A stretch of DNA of 64,000 bases from Cordilura impudica (Eukaryota; Arthropoda; Insecta; Diptera; Scathophagidae), in contig OY821518.1 of assembly GCA_963682025.1 (NCBI GenBank), forward strand, positions 225,103,070 through 225,167,069. Direction: 5' to 3'. Position numbers and translations under genes: made by a program. Shown piece after piece: positions 23,386-34,485 of this stretch (the stretch's first letter is position 1; every line of letters starts with the position of its first letter). A model generated the notes under the pieces. The model was not told where the DNA came from, did not search any database, and was given only the letters and a program-made list of their open reading frames with translations.

Positions 23386-24030
23386 ATATTAATAAAATTT
23401 TGTGATTTAAAAATTTTATATCAGTAAAAATATGGATAAATGGTAAAAAATAAATAAATCCATTGTACCAAATGTCAAAATGCACGCTATCGAATTTATA
23501 TATAAAATCAATTCTACGTTTATATATAGATTATAATCTATATATATAATTTAATTATTTAACTCAGTAATCACTACACAATATTGTCATACATATGGTA
23601 TTACTAAAATTCGGTTGGCTACAAATTCGGTTGCAACAACGCATCCGTTTTCTATATTTAAAAATACTCCTTTGGAGGGTTTTTCAAAACGGTTTATCTT
23701 ACAGTAGGTTATTGCTATAGCTGCAATATTTTGGGAAATATCATAAAATATGTACACGTTCATTTTCAAGGGAGTAAACATAGTACAAGTGGCCATGTAT
23801 TCGTTTTGCTGTTGGTTTGTTAGTGAAGGTATAACACTTGTAGTATTGTTTCGGAATATTGACTAACATTTTTCTTAACAGTGATGTCCACTTTTTCTAA
23901 GCAAAAAGAGAAAAGCAGTGCCATAAAAAGCGCTAAAATAGAATGAAATGAAAAGCGTTAAAAATCGCCAGTATTTGATGTTATATATTAAAATAACTAA
24001 AGTACATGAAAACTTTTATTACAACAGTTT
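23386..24030. other. Gene-free stretch
   Basis: AT-rich. A short minus-strand frame (23796-23587) encodes FLNIENGCVVATEFVANRIL, with resemblance to the frame near 22300. Otherwise nothing is recognised. Confidence 0.4.
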
Positions 24031-24706
24031 ATTTTTAAATTCTTTCTTTTAACCCATACTCTCTGTCTGTCTGTCTGTCTGTCGTGGGTCAATCCCATTC
24101 CCCCTTATCCAATTGATCTGAAATTTGGCCCATAGTCTTGTTGTGATAAAAGATTAATTTTGGGGTAGTCACGCACAGTCACGGGGTGATCTAAATGTCA
24201 TTTCTCCTCATCCAATCCAACTGAAAATTGGTCCATACACTTGCTGTGAATAAAAGATTAACTTTGACTTAGTCACGCACAGTCATGCATGGTCACGCAC
24301 AGTCACGGAGAGACTTAAAACAGATTTCGCCTCATCCTATCATTCTGAAACTTGATCGGTATACTTGCTGTAAAGAAATATTAACTTCGAGATAGTCACG
24401 CACAGTCACTCACAGTCACGCACAGTTTCAGTTGATTTAAAACACATTTCCACTTATCCGATCGATCTGAAACTTGGTCGATGGACTTGCTGTGAAAAAA
24501 GATTAAGTTTGACATAGTCATGCACGGTCATGCATTGTCACGCACAGTCACGGAGATATTTAATCCTCACTTCCCCTCATCCGATCGATCTGAAACTTTG
24601 TCCATAGACTTGTTGTGGCCAGTCACGCACAGTCACGGAGATATTCAAAACTCATATTCATAAGGAAAGAAAGAGTTTTAATAAAAACTTTGTTTTTATG
24701 GGTTAG
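24031..24706 (-). mobile_element. Family G element (longest copy)
   Basis: Reversed copy beginning with TTTAAATTCTTTCTTTTAAC and a (GTCT)n run at 24064-24084. It carries five GTCACGCACAGTCACG blocks rather than three, and ends AAAGAGTTTTAATAAAAACT and TTATGGGTTAG. The extra blocks suggest growth by tandem duplication of a unit of roughly 120-140 bp. Confidence 0.75.
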
Positions 24707-24903
24707 ATTATTAAATTAAAAAGTATTATTTTCTTCTTCATTTTTAGGTCATATTCATAGTTTTTATATAAAATTTTATTTTTTTCTATTAATTTGTGTA
24801 GAAACATGTGAATGAATTACTAAATGGAATGATTAATTTTAAATTTGTTGTCCATTAAATATGTGTTAAAGAATTAGCGGAATTTTGTATTAAACAATTT
24901 AAA

Positions 24904-25696
24904 ACAAGTAAGAAAATTATAGTCGGTCTATACCGACTATACGATACCCTATACCATGCGTTTAGAGACCCTATCTCTCAGGCCCAACTAACTGGATATA
25001 GAAAATAAGCATAAACCAAATTTGAGTGGGATTTTTATTATTTTTTTCGGCTGCAGATATGAAAAAGTTCATATCGGATGATATATCTATATGTGGACTG
25101 GGCCCAAAAATGGACCGATCCTGACCATGTTTGGTAAAGTCTCTTGTATTTTGCGAAAATATATACAAACAAAATTTGAGAAGAATCAGTGCAATATTTT
25201 TGTTTTTTGATAGATTTAAGTGAAGATCGGGAAGCAGTTCTATATCGGGCCTATGACTAAGAGTTGTCCAATAGGGATCATTTTTGGACTACTTATTGAC
25301 GGATGCAATATATACATATAAACCCAATTTGACTAAGATTTGTATGATAATTTGGATCTTAATGCAATATATGTTGATTTCATAGGGGTCATTTGTATGG
25401 GGGCTAGGTCTGAACATGGACCGATTCTCACCAACTTCAACCCATGTCCGACAAAAGATTAAATGCCAAATTTCGTCAAAATATATTCATATTTGCGACC
25501 TGCAGTTTGATTACAAGCTTTACATGGACACACAGACGGACGGACGGCCGGACGGACGGACATCGTTAAATCGAATCAGATAGTGATTCTGATTCGATCG
25601 GTATAATTAAAGATGGGTGTAGGTCAAATATTTTTGGTTGTTACAAACAGCAGCACAAAGTCATTATACCCAAACCACATAGTGGTATAGGGTATA
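24904..25696 (-). mobile_element. Family D copy (full length)
   Basis: Reversed: starts ACAAGTAAGAAAATTATAGT with the hairpin, has CGAATCAGATAGTGATTCTG at about 25573, and ends GTGGTATAGGGTATA. Flanks are TTTAAA and AAAATG, consistent with insertion between two T on the element's sense strand. Confidence 0.85.
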
Positions 25697-26199
25697 AAAA
25701 TGCCACTCACTGTAAACTCCTCGTTTGAGTATGGAAAAGTGAATATATCTATAACGAAACTTGCTAATCTAACTAAGCTAAGCATATGTGTGTTGTATAC
25801 TTTTTTATAGTTATAATTCGTAGAACTCAAGTATTTGTTTTTGGTTTAATTTTTCAGTCGTTTATAGCCAGAAATTTGGAATATTTAAAAAATATTTAAA
25901 AAAGGAGAGAAACATTTTTTTTTTTTGAGATTTCAGTCGATAAAATTAGACCAACATGATTTTTTACATGGATATATTAATAAAAATTATTTATTTAAGC
26001 CTTAGCTACAATTTTGCTGAAGAATTAAATGAAAAATCATGTGCTCTGGTGGTTTTGTAGTTAAACTTAAAAGTCAAAATTTATTGACCGAAAAAAGTGA
26101 AAACTTCGCCTTGAAAATTTGTATTTATTTGAAAAAGTACAGCTTTGCTATGGAACCATCAAGTTCAGGTCATTTTGCAAATATTTCCTTAACATATGT
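25697..26199. other. Gene-free AT-rich stretch
   Basis: No gene or repeat recognised between family D and the LINE H copy 2 region. A poly-T tract lies at about 25916-25926. Confidence 0.4.
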
Positions 26200-28885
26200 G
26201 TAACAAATTGTGTGTGAAAGTAAAATATGCAGCAATTCTAACGATTTTGATAACTTATATAATCAAAATGATAATTCGCATAATAATATAAATACTAAAA
26301 TAGAATACATATTTGTTGAAATTGTAGCCGGTGGTAAAAAATTACTTGTTGGATCTGTTTACAGACCTAATTGTAGAGTAAGTACAGGCAATTTTTTGGA
26401 AAAACTTAGAAACCTCACTGTGAAATACGATGATGTAATAATATGTGGGGATTTTAGTTTACTATTGCAATCTATTGGCTTTACACCAACAAATACCATA
26501 ACTCCAACTTATTACACTGCTACAAATAGCACAGTACTGGACATATTTTTTGTCAGTAATACGAACAAAGTTTTGCTATATGACCAGTTATCGGCACCAT
26601 GTTTCTCCAAATATGATCTTATTTTTCTGTCTTATGACTTCCGGCTGTAGTATGTATCCAAAACAGTTACTTATTATGACTTTCATAAAATAAACGATAA
26701 TGTTCTGACCCGTGAGTTTTACAGTATTGATTGGGATTCAATCTATTACATGCCCTCAGTGGATGATCAGCTCAATTTTTTAGAACACAACATACTAACC
26801 GCTTTTAAAATGTCAGTTCCAGTTAAAACGTTTAAACAGGACTTTAAGAATAAATCATGGTTCAGTAGGGAAATTAAAACGGCAATTGCTCGAAGAGATT
26901 TTGCTTATAAAAGGTGGAAAATTTTTAAAACTGATCATTTGCATTTAGAATTTAAAAATGCACGAAGAGATACTAATATGAAAATAAAAAAACGCAAAAT
27001 ATGAATTCTATTCGCATCGTTTTTTATCTGCAATCGGATCTAAGAAAACGTGGAGAGTCATACGTGAAATTGGTATAGGTAAATCACCTTGCAGAGTAGA
27101 AACCGATGTTAACATTAATGAGATAAATAAGGCTTTCACAAAACTTCCAAATGTTCCTCCTAATGCCGGTTATTATGACCAAAATCTACCCTCTAATATT
27201 AGCTGCAACCAATTTAGCTTTGATTGTGTATGTGAAGCAGATGTATTGTCCACATGTCTTGCTATTAAATCAAACACATTTGGGTTTGATGAACTTCACC
27301 CTAAATTTTTAAAAATAATTATCCACCAATTGTTACCATATATCACTTATATATTCAATAATATAATTACAAAATGCATTTTCCCTACAAACTGGAAGTT
27401 TGCTAAAATAATACCAATACCTAAATCTAGCTAAGAATATCGACCTATTGCCATCTTACCTTATTTATCAAAAGTATTTGAACGTTTACGCCATCAACAA
27501 TTAAATAAATTCATTAATGATAATAATTTTTTAATTGATGTTTCTGAAGAAATACGGCGACGTATCGATGCTGGTGACGTAGCACTACTTGTTCTACTGG
27601 ATCATTCCAAATCTTTTGATATGGTAGATCATGATGTTCTTTGCTTTAAGCTACATAAAATGTTTAATTTCTCTTTATTTTATCATCGTATTTATCAGGT
27701 CGATCTCAGTCTGTCTTTGTAAATAATAAAACTTCTTATTCTTTGCCAGTTTTAAAGGGTGTGCCGCAGGATTCTATACTTGGACCTCTACTTTTTACGA
27801 TATATGTTAATGATCTACCTCGATAACTGCAATACTGTGATATACATATGTACGCTGACGATGTGCAACTCTATGTCAGTAGTCACATCGATAATATATA
27901 CAATTGCATTGAAAATATTAACATGGAGCTTGAGAGAATCAACGGATGGGCAAATGCGAATGGACTGTGTCTAAATCCTCTCAATAATATTAGCCAAAAT
28001 AACATTGATCTTGCCCCAAGAGCCAATATTACTTCTGAATAATCAACGAATAAAAATAGTACAAACCGCGAAAAATCCTGGTGTTACTTCTAACAGCTCA
28101 CTGACATGGTCTGACCACATAAACATTGCTTCAGGGAAAACTTTTTCAATGTTACGGACTTTATGGCATACCCAATACTTTACACCACAAAAAATTCGTA
28201 TATTAATTCCTAAAACTTATCTCATCCCCACATTGTTATATGGATGCGAAATATACGCGAAAGTGATTCCAGAAGTAGTAGAAAACTTCTATCAACGTAT
28301 AACTCCATATTAAGATATGTTTTTAGCTTGGGAAAATATGACCACATTTCTCAGTACTCTACAAAACTTTATGGCGTAAACTTTTCTGATCTGTTGAACA
28401 TTAGAACATTGATACTGTTACATAAGGTTATATTCACTCGCCATCCAATGTATCTATATGGAAAATTTGAACTCACGCGCTCTGAAAGGACCAATGACAT
28501 ACGGCCTATTAAATACGAAAACTCTCTTTCAAAATTTCAATTCTATGTGAACTCAATCCGTCTTTGGAACTCGCTACCATCAAATCTTAAATTTATAAGC
28601 AACGCCCAACAGTTTAAGAAACAAATTTTTAAATTCTATGCATAATTTTATTTATTTATTTTTTTTTTCTTCCTCTTTGTGTTGTTAGTCAATTTTCCCT
28701 TAACTTTTTTATATATTCGATGTTATGTATGATTTTAGTTATTTTCATATTCTGTAATTTTTATTTTTTTTTTAACTTAATCATCATTATATTAAAGCAA
28801 TTATAATAACCAACAATTTAAAACTCCTTAACTATAATTATAAGATTTTTAATCTTGTTGTTTTGGAAAACAAATAAATACAAAT
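26200..28885 (+). pseudogene. LINE H copy 2, decayed
   Basis: Related in sequence order to the LINE at 4600-7565. Endonuclease part: IEYIFVEIVAGGKKLLVGSV, YDDVIICGDFS and FSKYDLIFLSYDF (26210-26650; the conserved His of S-H-D is replaced by Tyr). Linker: NKSWFSREIKTAIARRDFAY. RT: LAIKSNTFGFDELHPKFLK, YRPIAILPYLSKVFERL, LLDHSKSFDMVDHD, GVPQDSILGPLLF, YADD at 27851-27862, and a C-terminus to 28645 (FNSVRLWNSLP-like text). The 3' UTR and AAATACAAATACAAATAC tail end at about 28885. Numerous stops and frameshifts show it is much older than copy 1. Confidence 0.8.
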
Positions 28886-28969
28886 ACAAATACAAGTATT
28901 TTATGGTTTGCTATTTACTTTGGAAGTGCAAGCAAAAACCAGAATTTTTATATATATTAAGTGGACATA

Positions 28970-29328
28970 TCTATAATATTAATAGGCTAGGCGATTTCTT
29001 GTGACTGATATTTTATTCTACAATTTTTTCGGGATTTAGACCAGACGTATATTTGAAAGGTATTTCTTTTTAGCCGACTTGCAGATTTACAGATTTTTAA
29101 ATTTTTTCCTCTATTTTAAGTAAATTTCATTTAAAGTTGCTACTAACACATACATAAAATTATACAATGCTATGTTTGTTAATGTGTTTGTAATAAAAAT
29201 GAGTTTGTTTTTTGTGTTGATTTGTGAATTGGCTATAATTGATTAGCATACTTTTAGGGTCTTTATTTAATGAAAAAATTAAATGTCCTAGAATTTGCGC
29301 TCGAATTTCGAGGGCTGGAATCTGCTAG
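28970..29328 (+). mobile_element. Helitron C, complete nonautonomous copy
   Basis: Starts TCTATAATATTAATAGGC after an A, and ends in the hairpin CTCGAATTTCGAG followed by GGCTGGAATCTG and CTAG, then T. These are the TC start, near-terminal hairpin and CTRR end of canonical Helitrons inserted between A and T. No coding. Related copies: 30809, 31820, 43190, 50645 and a fragment at 21408. Confidence 0.85.
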
Positions 29329-29853
29329 TAGCTATTATACGTGTACATTAGTGTCGTAATTTGTAGTTTTTATTGCAAAACTTTACGCTGCCTTATTATG
29401 CCTTTAAGAAACTACGCATCATTTTTTGCAAGTCCTACAGCCATCAAATAACCAAGAAATCACATAGATCTCGCGACTGCTGCTGTTGTCTTCTTCTTCA
29501 ACTAGACTTTGCAGACTCTTTAAAATTACATTTACAAAAGAAACCCCCAAATGTTTCAATTAGTGGCAAAAAAAACAGAGTTGAGGAAGAAATACAGAAT
29601 TTAACCTGTTCAACCTATTACGCGTGGTGAGAAACTTGTACATGTCGTCCACAAATTAATTTTGGCATTGGTAGATGGAAAGGTTTGCAATGCCTGAACA
29701 GAAACCATCGACATTAAAGTGTTATACATGTGGCGCTACCAGTAAAGACTTTAATAATATAGAAGACATGATCCAAAGAGTTGTAAATGTAGACAATTTA
29801 AGATTTGGCCTTTCCATTCTTCATGGCTGGATTAAGTTTTTTTGAAAGTGTTT

Positions 29854-29856
<3 letters not shown>

Positions 29857-29890
<34 letters not shown>
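29857..29890. repeat. (AT)n microsatellite
   Basis: About 34 bp of alternating A and T within the RAG1-like pseudogene, between the IKFFES and KKEMRK segments. Confidence 0.95.
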
Positions 29891-29892
<2 letters not shown>

Positions 29893-30404
29893 TATTCTGA
29901 AACAAAAAAAGAAATGCGGAAAAATTTGGAAATACATATGATGGGAATACGGCAAGACATTTTTTGCAAAACTCAGGAAAATCGGGCGAAATAACAAAAA
30001 ATATTTTAATATAATAAAAAAATAATGCACGTGCTGCTTATTGTTGTATCCAGTGGCCATGAAATTAATAACGAAAATTTTAAAATATATGCACACAATA
30101 CAGGTCGTCTTTTTGCTGAAACATATCCTTTGTACAATATACCCCCCACTTTGCATGCGTATTTCATTCACGGACCCGAAATTGCGTCAAATGCTATTTT
30201 ACATATTGGGGAGTTATCGGAAGAAGGACAAGAAGTTCGAAATAAATATTCATTCACGACAGTGCAGTAGCGAAAAATCAAATTAAGACATTTTTAATAT
30301 GCTTTTGATAGCCTCTGATCTAATTATTTCAAGCATGCGAAAATTGCCTACAAAGAGCAAGCAATTGATTTAATTGTACCTGCAGCTCCGAATAAGTACT
30401 ATTT

Positions 30405-30460
30405 AAATGATGATGATGATGATGGTGATGCTGATGATGATGATGATAATGATAATTTAC
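30405..30460. repeat. (GAT)n-rich microsatellite
   Basis: About 55 bp of GATGATGAT with a few substitutions, at the 3' end of the RAG1-like copy 2. In frame it would encode an Asp-rich C-terminus. Confidence 0.9.
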
Positions 30461-30589
30461 TACAAGAGGTGTAAAATATAATGTTTAAGTTCGCATATTG
30501 TACTCCTTGCACTATAAAAATTAATAAAATTGTAGTCGAATATACTTGAAAATTGTTTTTTTTTTTATTAATTTTAATGGTATTAACAA

Positions 30590-31309
30590 AAAAATAACGA
30601 AAAAATATCCGAACATAGCTTCCCTGAATTGATCCAAGAAAACATGCTGCTCTAACCCACTATGCCTTGGTAAGCAGTACTAAAACTAATGGATACCCAA
30701 CAAAATATTGAAACCACAAATAGACGGATAGTTTTCAATTATTGTAAAGGTTCCAATGTTTTGTCACTTTTATTATTTTTTTTCTATAGTTAAGCAATTT
30801 TATGTTAACTAGCAGATTCCAGCACTCGAAATACGAGTGCAATTTCTAGGCAGCTTTATTTTTCAACTTAGCCAATTCACAAACCAACACTTTTATGGTT
30901 TATTATTATTATGAATGAAGATAACAAACTCATTAAGAAACATATTAAAAAATTTAAGAAAACACACATAGCATATGTATAATTTTATGTATGTGTTAGT
31001 AGCAACTTTAAATGCAATTTACTCAAAATAAAGGAAAAAATTTAAAAATCTCTAAATCTGCAAAACGGATAAAAAGAAATACCTTTAAAATAATATAAGT
31101 TTGGTCAAAATCGGGATAAAACGGTAGAACAAAACATCGGTCACAAGAAATCTCCTAGCCTATTAATATTATATATATTTGTTCTTTTTTAAATCAATAA
31201 AACATACAAGTTTTTAAATAAATAAAAGAGATTTTTAATGATCATATTTTTTGGTATTCGTCGTCAAAAATATTTTGGTAGAAGTTTCCTTTGTATTGTC
31301 ACTCACTGT
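30590..31309 (+). mobile_element. Tc1-like family 1, 3' fragment, split by Helitron C
   Basis: Matches the 3' region of the Tc1-like copy at 57370-57640: TTGAAACCACAAATAGACGG, TTCAATTATTGTAAAGG and AAGCAATTTTATGTTAA. After the Helitron it continues TATTTGTTCTTTTTT to the terminus TTGTCACTCACTGTA at 31309. No transposase remains except a few terminal codons. Confidence 0.7.
30809..31175 (-). mobile_element. Helitron C inside a Tc1-like fragment
   Basis: Reversed copy: CTAGCAGATTCCAGC with the hairpin at the left (the 3' terminus) and CCTATTAATATTATATA at the right. The paralogous Tc1 sequence at 57550-57562 (GTTAATATTTATTT) is an undisrupted version of the site: here GTTAA / TATTTG flanks the insert, giving A^T insertion without duplication. 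Confidence 0.85.
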
Positions 31310-31819
31310 ATATTTGTGGATATCTAAGCAAATTTAGCATTCAAATGAATGAAATCAACATATTTCTATCCTATATTTACAAAAAAAAATATTTTTTAAC
31401 AAAAATAACTAGCAAAATAAAGGAAATTAAGAAAATATTTATAATAAGCTTTCTAAAAAAATTTTTACTCGTATATCAAATTTATTGTTATTCCTAGGCT
31501 TTATAAGGTTAACATAACTCCTTCTGATAATTTGCATTACCTTCAAAGCCATTTTCTTAAAAAGAAATCAGTTGACAAAAACCGATTCACAAGTTATCCG
31601 TCAAATAATTGAATGTGTCACTAACAATAATGTAAAAGTTAAAGAATTGAATTTTTATATTGTTTGATAGCAATGGTTGCCAGAAATAGTGAATTTTACT
31701 TTTTCAATTCTACGGGTAACAATTTTTTATTAATTTTTCTTAAGCTTTGATAGATTTGCTGTGATTTTATTAGAATTAGACAAATATTAAGAATAACATT
31801 TACACGTATTTAATAGAAA
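31176..31819. other. End of Tc1 fragment, then unrecognised sequence
   Basis: Up to 31309 belongs to the Tc1-like fragment. From 31310 to 31819 nothing is recognised; the small frame 31291-31497 is Ile/Lys/Phe-rich and unconvincing. Confidence 0.4.
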
Positions 31820-32166
31820 CTAACAGATTCCAGCGCTCAAAATTCGAGTGCAATTTCTAGGCAAGTTTCAACTTAGCCAATTCACAAACCAACACTTTTT
31901 TGGTTTATTATTATTATGAATGAAGATAACAAACACATTAACAAATTTAATAAACACACACATAGCATATGTATAATTTTATGTATGTGTTAGTAGAAAC
32001 TTTACCTATAAATGCAATTTCTCAAAATAAAAGAAAAAATTTAAAAATCTGGTGAACAGCTAAAAAGAAATACCTTTCAAATTATATACGTTTGGTTAAA
32101 AGCGGGATAAAACGATAGAACAAAAAATCGGTAACAAAAAATCGCCTAGCCTATTAATATTATAGT
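31820..32166 (-). mobile_element. Helitron C copy (3' terminus mutated to CTAA)
   Basis: Reversed: CTAACAGATTCCAGCGCTC at the left, TTTGGTTTATTATTATTATG in the middle, and CGCCTAGCCTATTAATATTA at the right. It differs from other copies mainly by small indels. Confidence 0.8.
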
Positions 32167-32400
32167 TATATTCAAAATGCTTAAAATTTGTACTCTGAGA
32201 GTTTTTCCATAAAACAAATAGCTTAAGTTCATCAAAGCGAATAAATTGTAAACATGTTTTCAAATGAAAAAACTTAATAATATGGAATACCAATGTAAAT
32301 TTTTCAATAAGTTCAAAAGAAAAACTCCATACATCTAAAATATTACAAAAAAAATTCTGATAAATTTTATTGATTTTTATTTTTATTAAAATCTATATAT

Positions 32401-32556
32401 GTGACCTTCTCCGAGAAAAGGGACCTAGTGTGTGAAAATTAAGTTTTGAGAAAAAAATGCATTTAAAGTGTCTACACCCTTTTAGGTATCAGAATCCACC
32501 GTTTTTGATACAACCCGTTTTTTGACACACTAGGTTCCTTTTCTCGGAGAAGGTCA
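32401..32556. mobile_element. 156-bp MITE with ~34-bp TIRs
   Basis: Left GTGACCTTCTCCGAGAAAAG through CCTAGTGTGTG; the reversed right end is ATGACCTTCTCCGAGAAAAG through CCTAGTGTGTC. About 32 of 34 bases match. The internal part is only about 85 bp and non-coding. The flanks are TATAT and ATATA, so a TA duplication is possible but not provable. Confidence 0.8.
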
Positions 32557-32866
32557 TATACACTTATTTAATTTTTTTAAAGAAAATGTACTTATTTATT
32601 TTTTTTTCTTTCATATTGGCAATTGTTTATATTTATTTTGGGATAACGTTAGAATGACAATACCGGCCTTACCTAATGTAGTAAGAATATGGACCACAAA
32701 AACAGCAACAATTACAGTTATGACATACAAGTTACAAAATTTAGAATATGAACAATAAAGAGAACAACATAGAAACATCATATTTTTTAAAGAGTTTTTT
32801 ACATTCTCATTCTAATCTCGGAACCGATTTTGATTATTTAAACAAGCTGCTCAGAATATCAATATC

Positions 32867-33650
32867 AATAGTCAGTTTAGCCCGACTATGCGATACCCTA
32901 TACCATGGTTTAGAGACCCTATCTCTTCGGTCTAACTAATTGGATATAGCAAATAAGCATAAACCAAATTTGAGTGGCATTGTTATTAATTTTTTTGGCT
33001 GCAGATATTAAAAAAGTTCATATCGGATACTATATTTATATGGGGACTGGGTCGAAAAATGGACCGATCCTGACCATATTTGGTAAAGTCACTTATACTT
33101 TGAAAAAATATATACAAACCCAATTTGAGAAAAATCTGTGCAATATTTTTGTTTTTTGATAGATTTAAGGATCGGGAAGCAACTCTATATGGGGCCTATG
33201 ACTAAGTATTTTCCTATAGGGATTATTTTTTAACTACTGATTAATGGATGTAATAAACACATACAAACCCAATTTGACTGAGATCTATATGATAATTTGG
33301 AACTTATGGCAATTTATGTCGATTTCATAGCAGTCATCTGTATGGGGACTAGGTCAGAATATGGACCGATTCTCACTAACTTCCATAGCGATGAAAGCTT
33401 ATATGCCAAATTTCATCAAAATATATTCATATTTGCGACCTGTAGTTTGATTACAAGGTTTACATGGACACACTGACGGACGGACGGACAGACGGACGGA
33501 CATTGCTATTTCAACTCAAAAAGTGATTCTGAGTCGATCGGTATAATTAAAGATGGGTCCAGGACGAATATTTTTGGTTGTTACAAACAGCAGCACAAAA
33601 TCATTATATCCAAACCACATTATATCCAAACCACATAGTGGTATATAGAA
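32867..33650 (-). mobile_element. Family D copy, 3' end truncated
   Basis: Reversed: starts within the terminal hairpin (AATAGTCAGTTTAGCCCGAC) without the usual ACAAGTAAGAAAATT, and runs to a duplicated CAAACCACAT-TATATCC at 33610-33640 before GTGGTATATAG. It has a (GGAC)n run at 33478-33505. Confidence 0.75.
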
Positions 33651-33860
33651 ATCCAGCTGATCTATGATATCATGATTTCCATAGATGGACAAACGGTCAT
33701 CGCTATATCAACACCGCTTGTTATAGGAATCAAGAATATATATATTTTATGGGGTCCAGATTTTTTACAATTATTACAAATGGATTAACAAACTCATATG
33801 TATATATTCTCTGCACAGTGGAGTGGAGGGTATAATAAAAAGTTGAAATATCTTTTTACT
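33651..33860 (-). mobile_element. Family F fragment (relative of D)
   Basis: Contains ATGGACAAACGGTCATCGCT, ATCAACACCGCTTGTTATAG, ATATATATTTTATGGGGTCC and GTGGAGTGGAGGGTATA. These are reversed counterparts of landmarks in the family F copies at 39997 and 44095. Confidence 0.6.
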
Positions 33861-34485
33861 ATAGTGATGGCTGTATGTAAAATTATATATAAAAATAATG
33901 TAAACACATTTACATACTGAACATATCGAGGGTGTTGTGGCAAGTAAATCGGAGCAAAACTGACGGAGATACAGTGTTTCAAGTGACCGGCACTCATACG
34001 GTATAACGTATATGTTAAAAACTTTGAATCAAATTTCTCACAAACAACATTTTTGAAGTCCGTGAACATCATAATTCAAAATCTACTAGACCGATCTTTA
34101 TGAAATTTTATTATTTCTACACGTAAATCACCAGGTAATCACGGAGAGGTTTTCTTTTTTATCATTTTTCCCCATTTTTTAACAACAAATTCACCGAAAT
34201 TTTATAACAAAAATCGGCTTTTTTACTTCAAAATGCTGCCAAAAAAAGAAATTAAAACAAACTCTTCGTGATTACCTCGGGATTACTCACATTTTTAAAG
34301 CATTTCGAGTTATGATGTTCACCGCAAAACAATTTTTTTTCGAGGCGCCTCCAGTGGTTCGCTGTCACGGACTTATTTATTAAAATTTTTAGTTAAACAT
34401 TTTTCGAAGATACTTCAAATGTTATACCATAATGTGTATATGAAATAAATAATTTAACAATATTCATATCTTCAAAAAAAAAAAA
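33861..34485. repeat. Imperfect inverted repeat region, non-coding
   Basis: GTCCGTGAACATCATAATTC at about 34059 is matched in reverse by GAGTTATGATGTTCACCG at 34308, and CAGGTAATCACGGAGAGG at 34132 by CTCTTCGTGATTACCTCGG at 34262. This forms a fold of roughly 330 bp (about 34055-34380). It may be an old MITE. Confidence 0.45.

Larger units (their letters stand above)
29370..30470 (+). pseudogene. RAG1/Transib-like DDE transposase, decayed copy 2
   Basis: Pieces in order: HKLILALVDGKVCNA (Asp codon at 29674, candidate second catalytic Asp), TLKCYTCGATSKDFNN (zinc-type Cys pair), NLRFGLSILHGWIKFFES. An (AT)n expansion at 29857-29890 interrupts the next part. Then GNTYDGNTARHFLQNSGKSG, SGHEINNENFKIYAHNTGR, YPLYNIPPTLHAYFIHGPEI and LHIGELSEEGQEVRNKY (Glu codons at 30220-30225, candidate catalytic Glu as in RAG1 ASEGNESGNK). 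LLIASDLIISSMRKLP and an acidic Asp-rich tail (GATGAT repeat) follow. Many shifts and stops. It keeps the catalytic Glu block that copy 1 has lost. The N-terminal half is missing or unrecognisable. Confidence 0.65.

Noticed and set aside
29821..30171. 116-codon minus-strand frame
   Set aside because: It lies antisense to the RAG1-like pseudogene and includes the translated (AT)n microsatellite.
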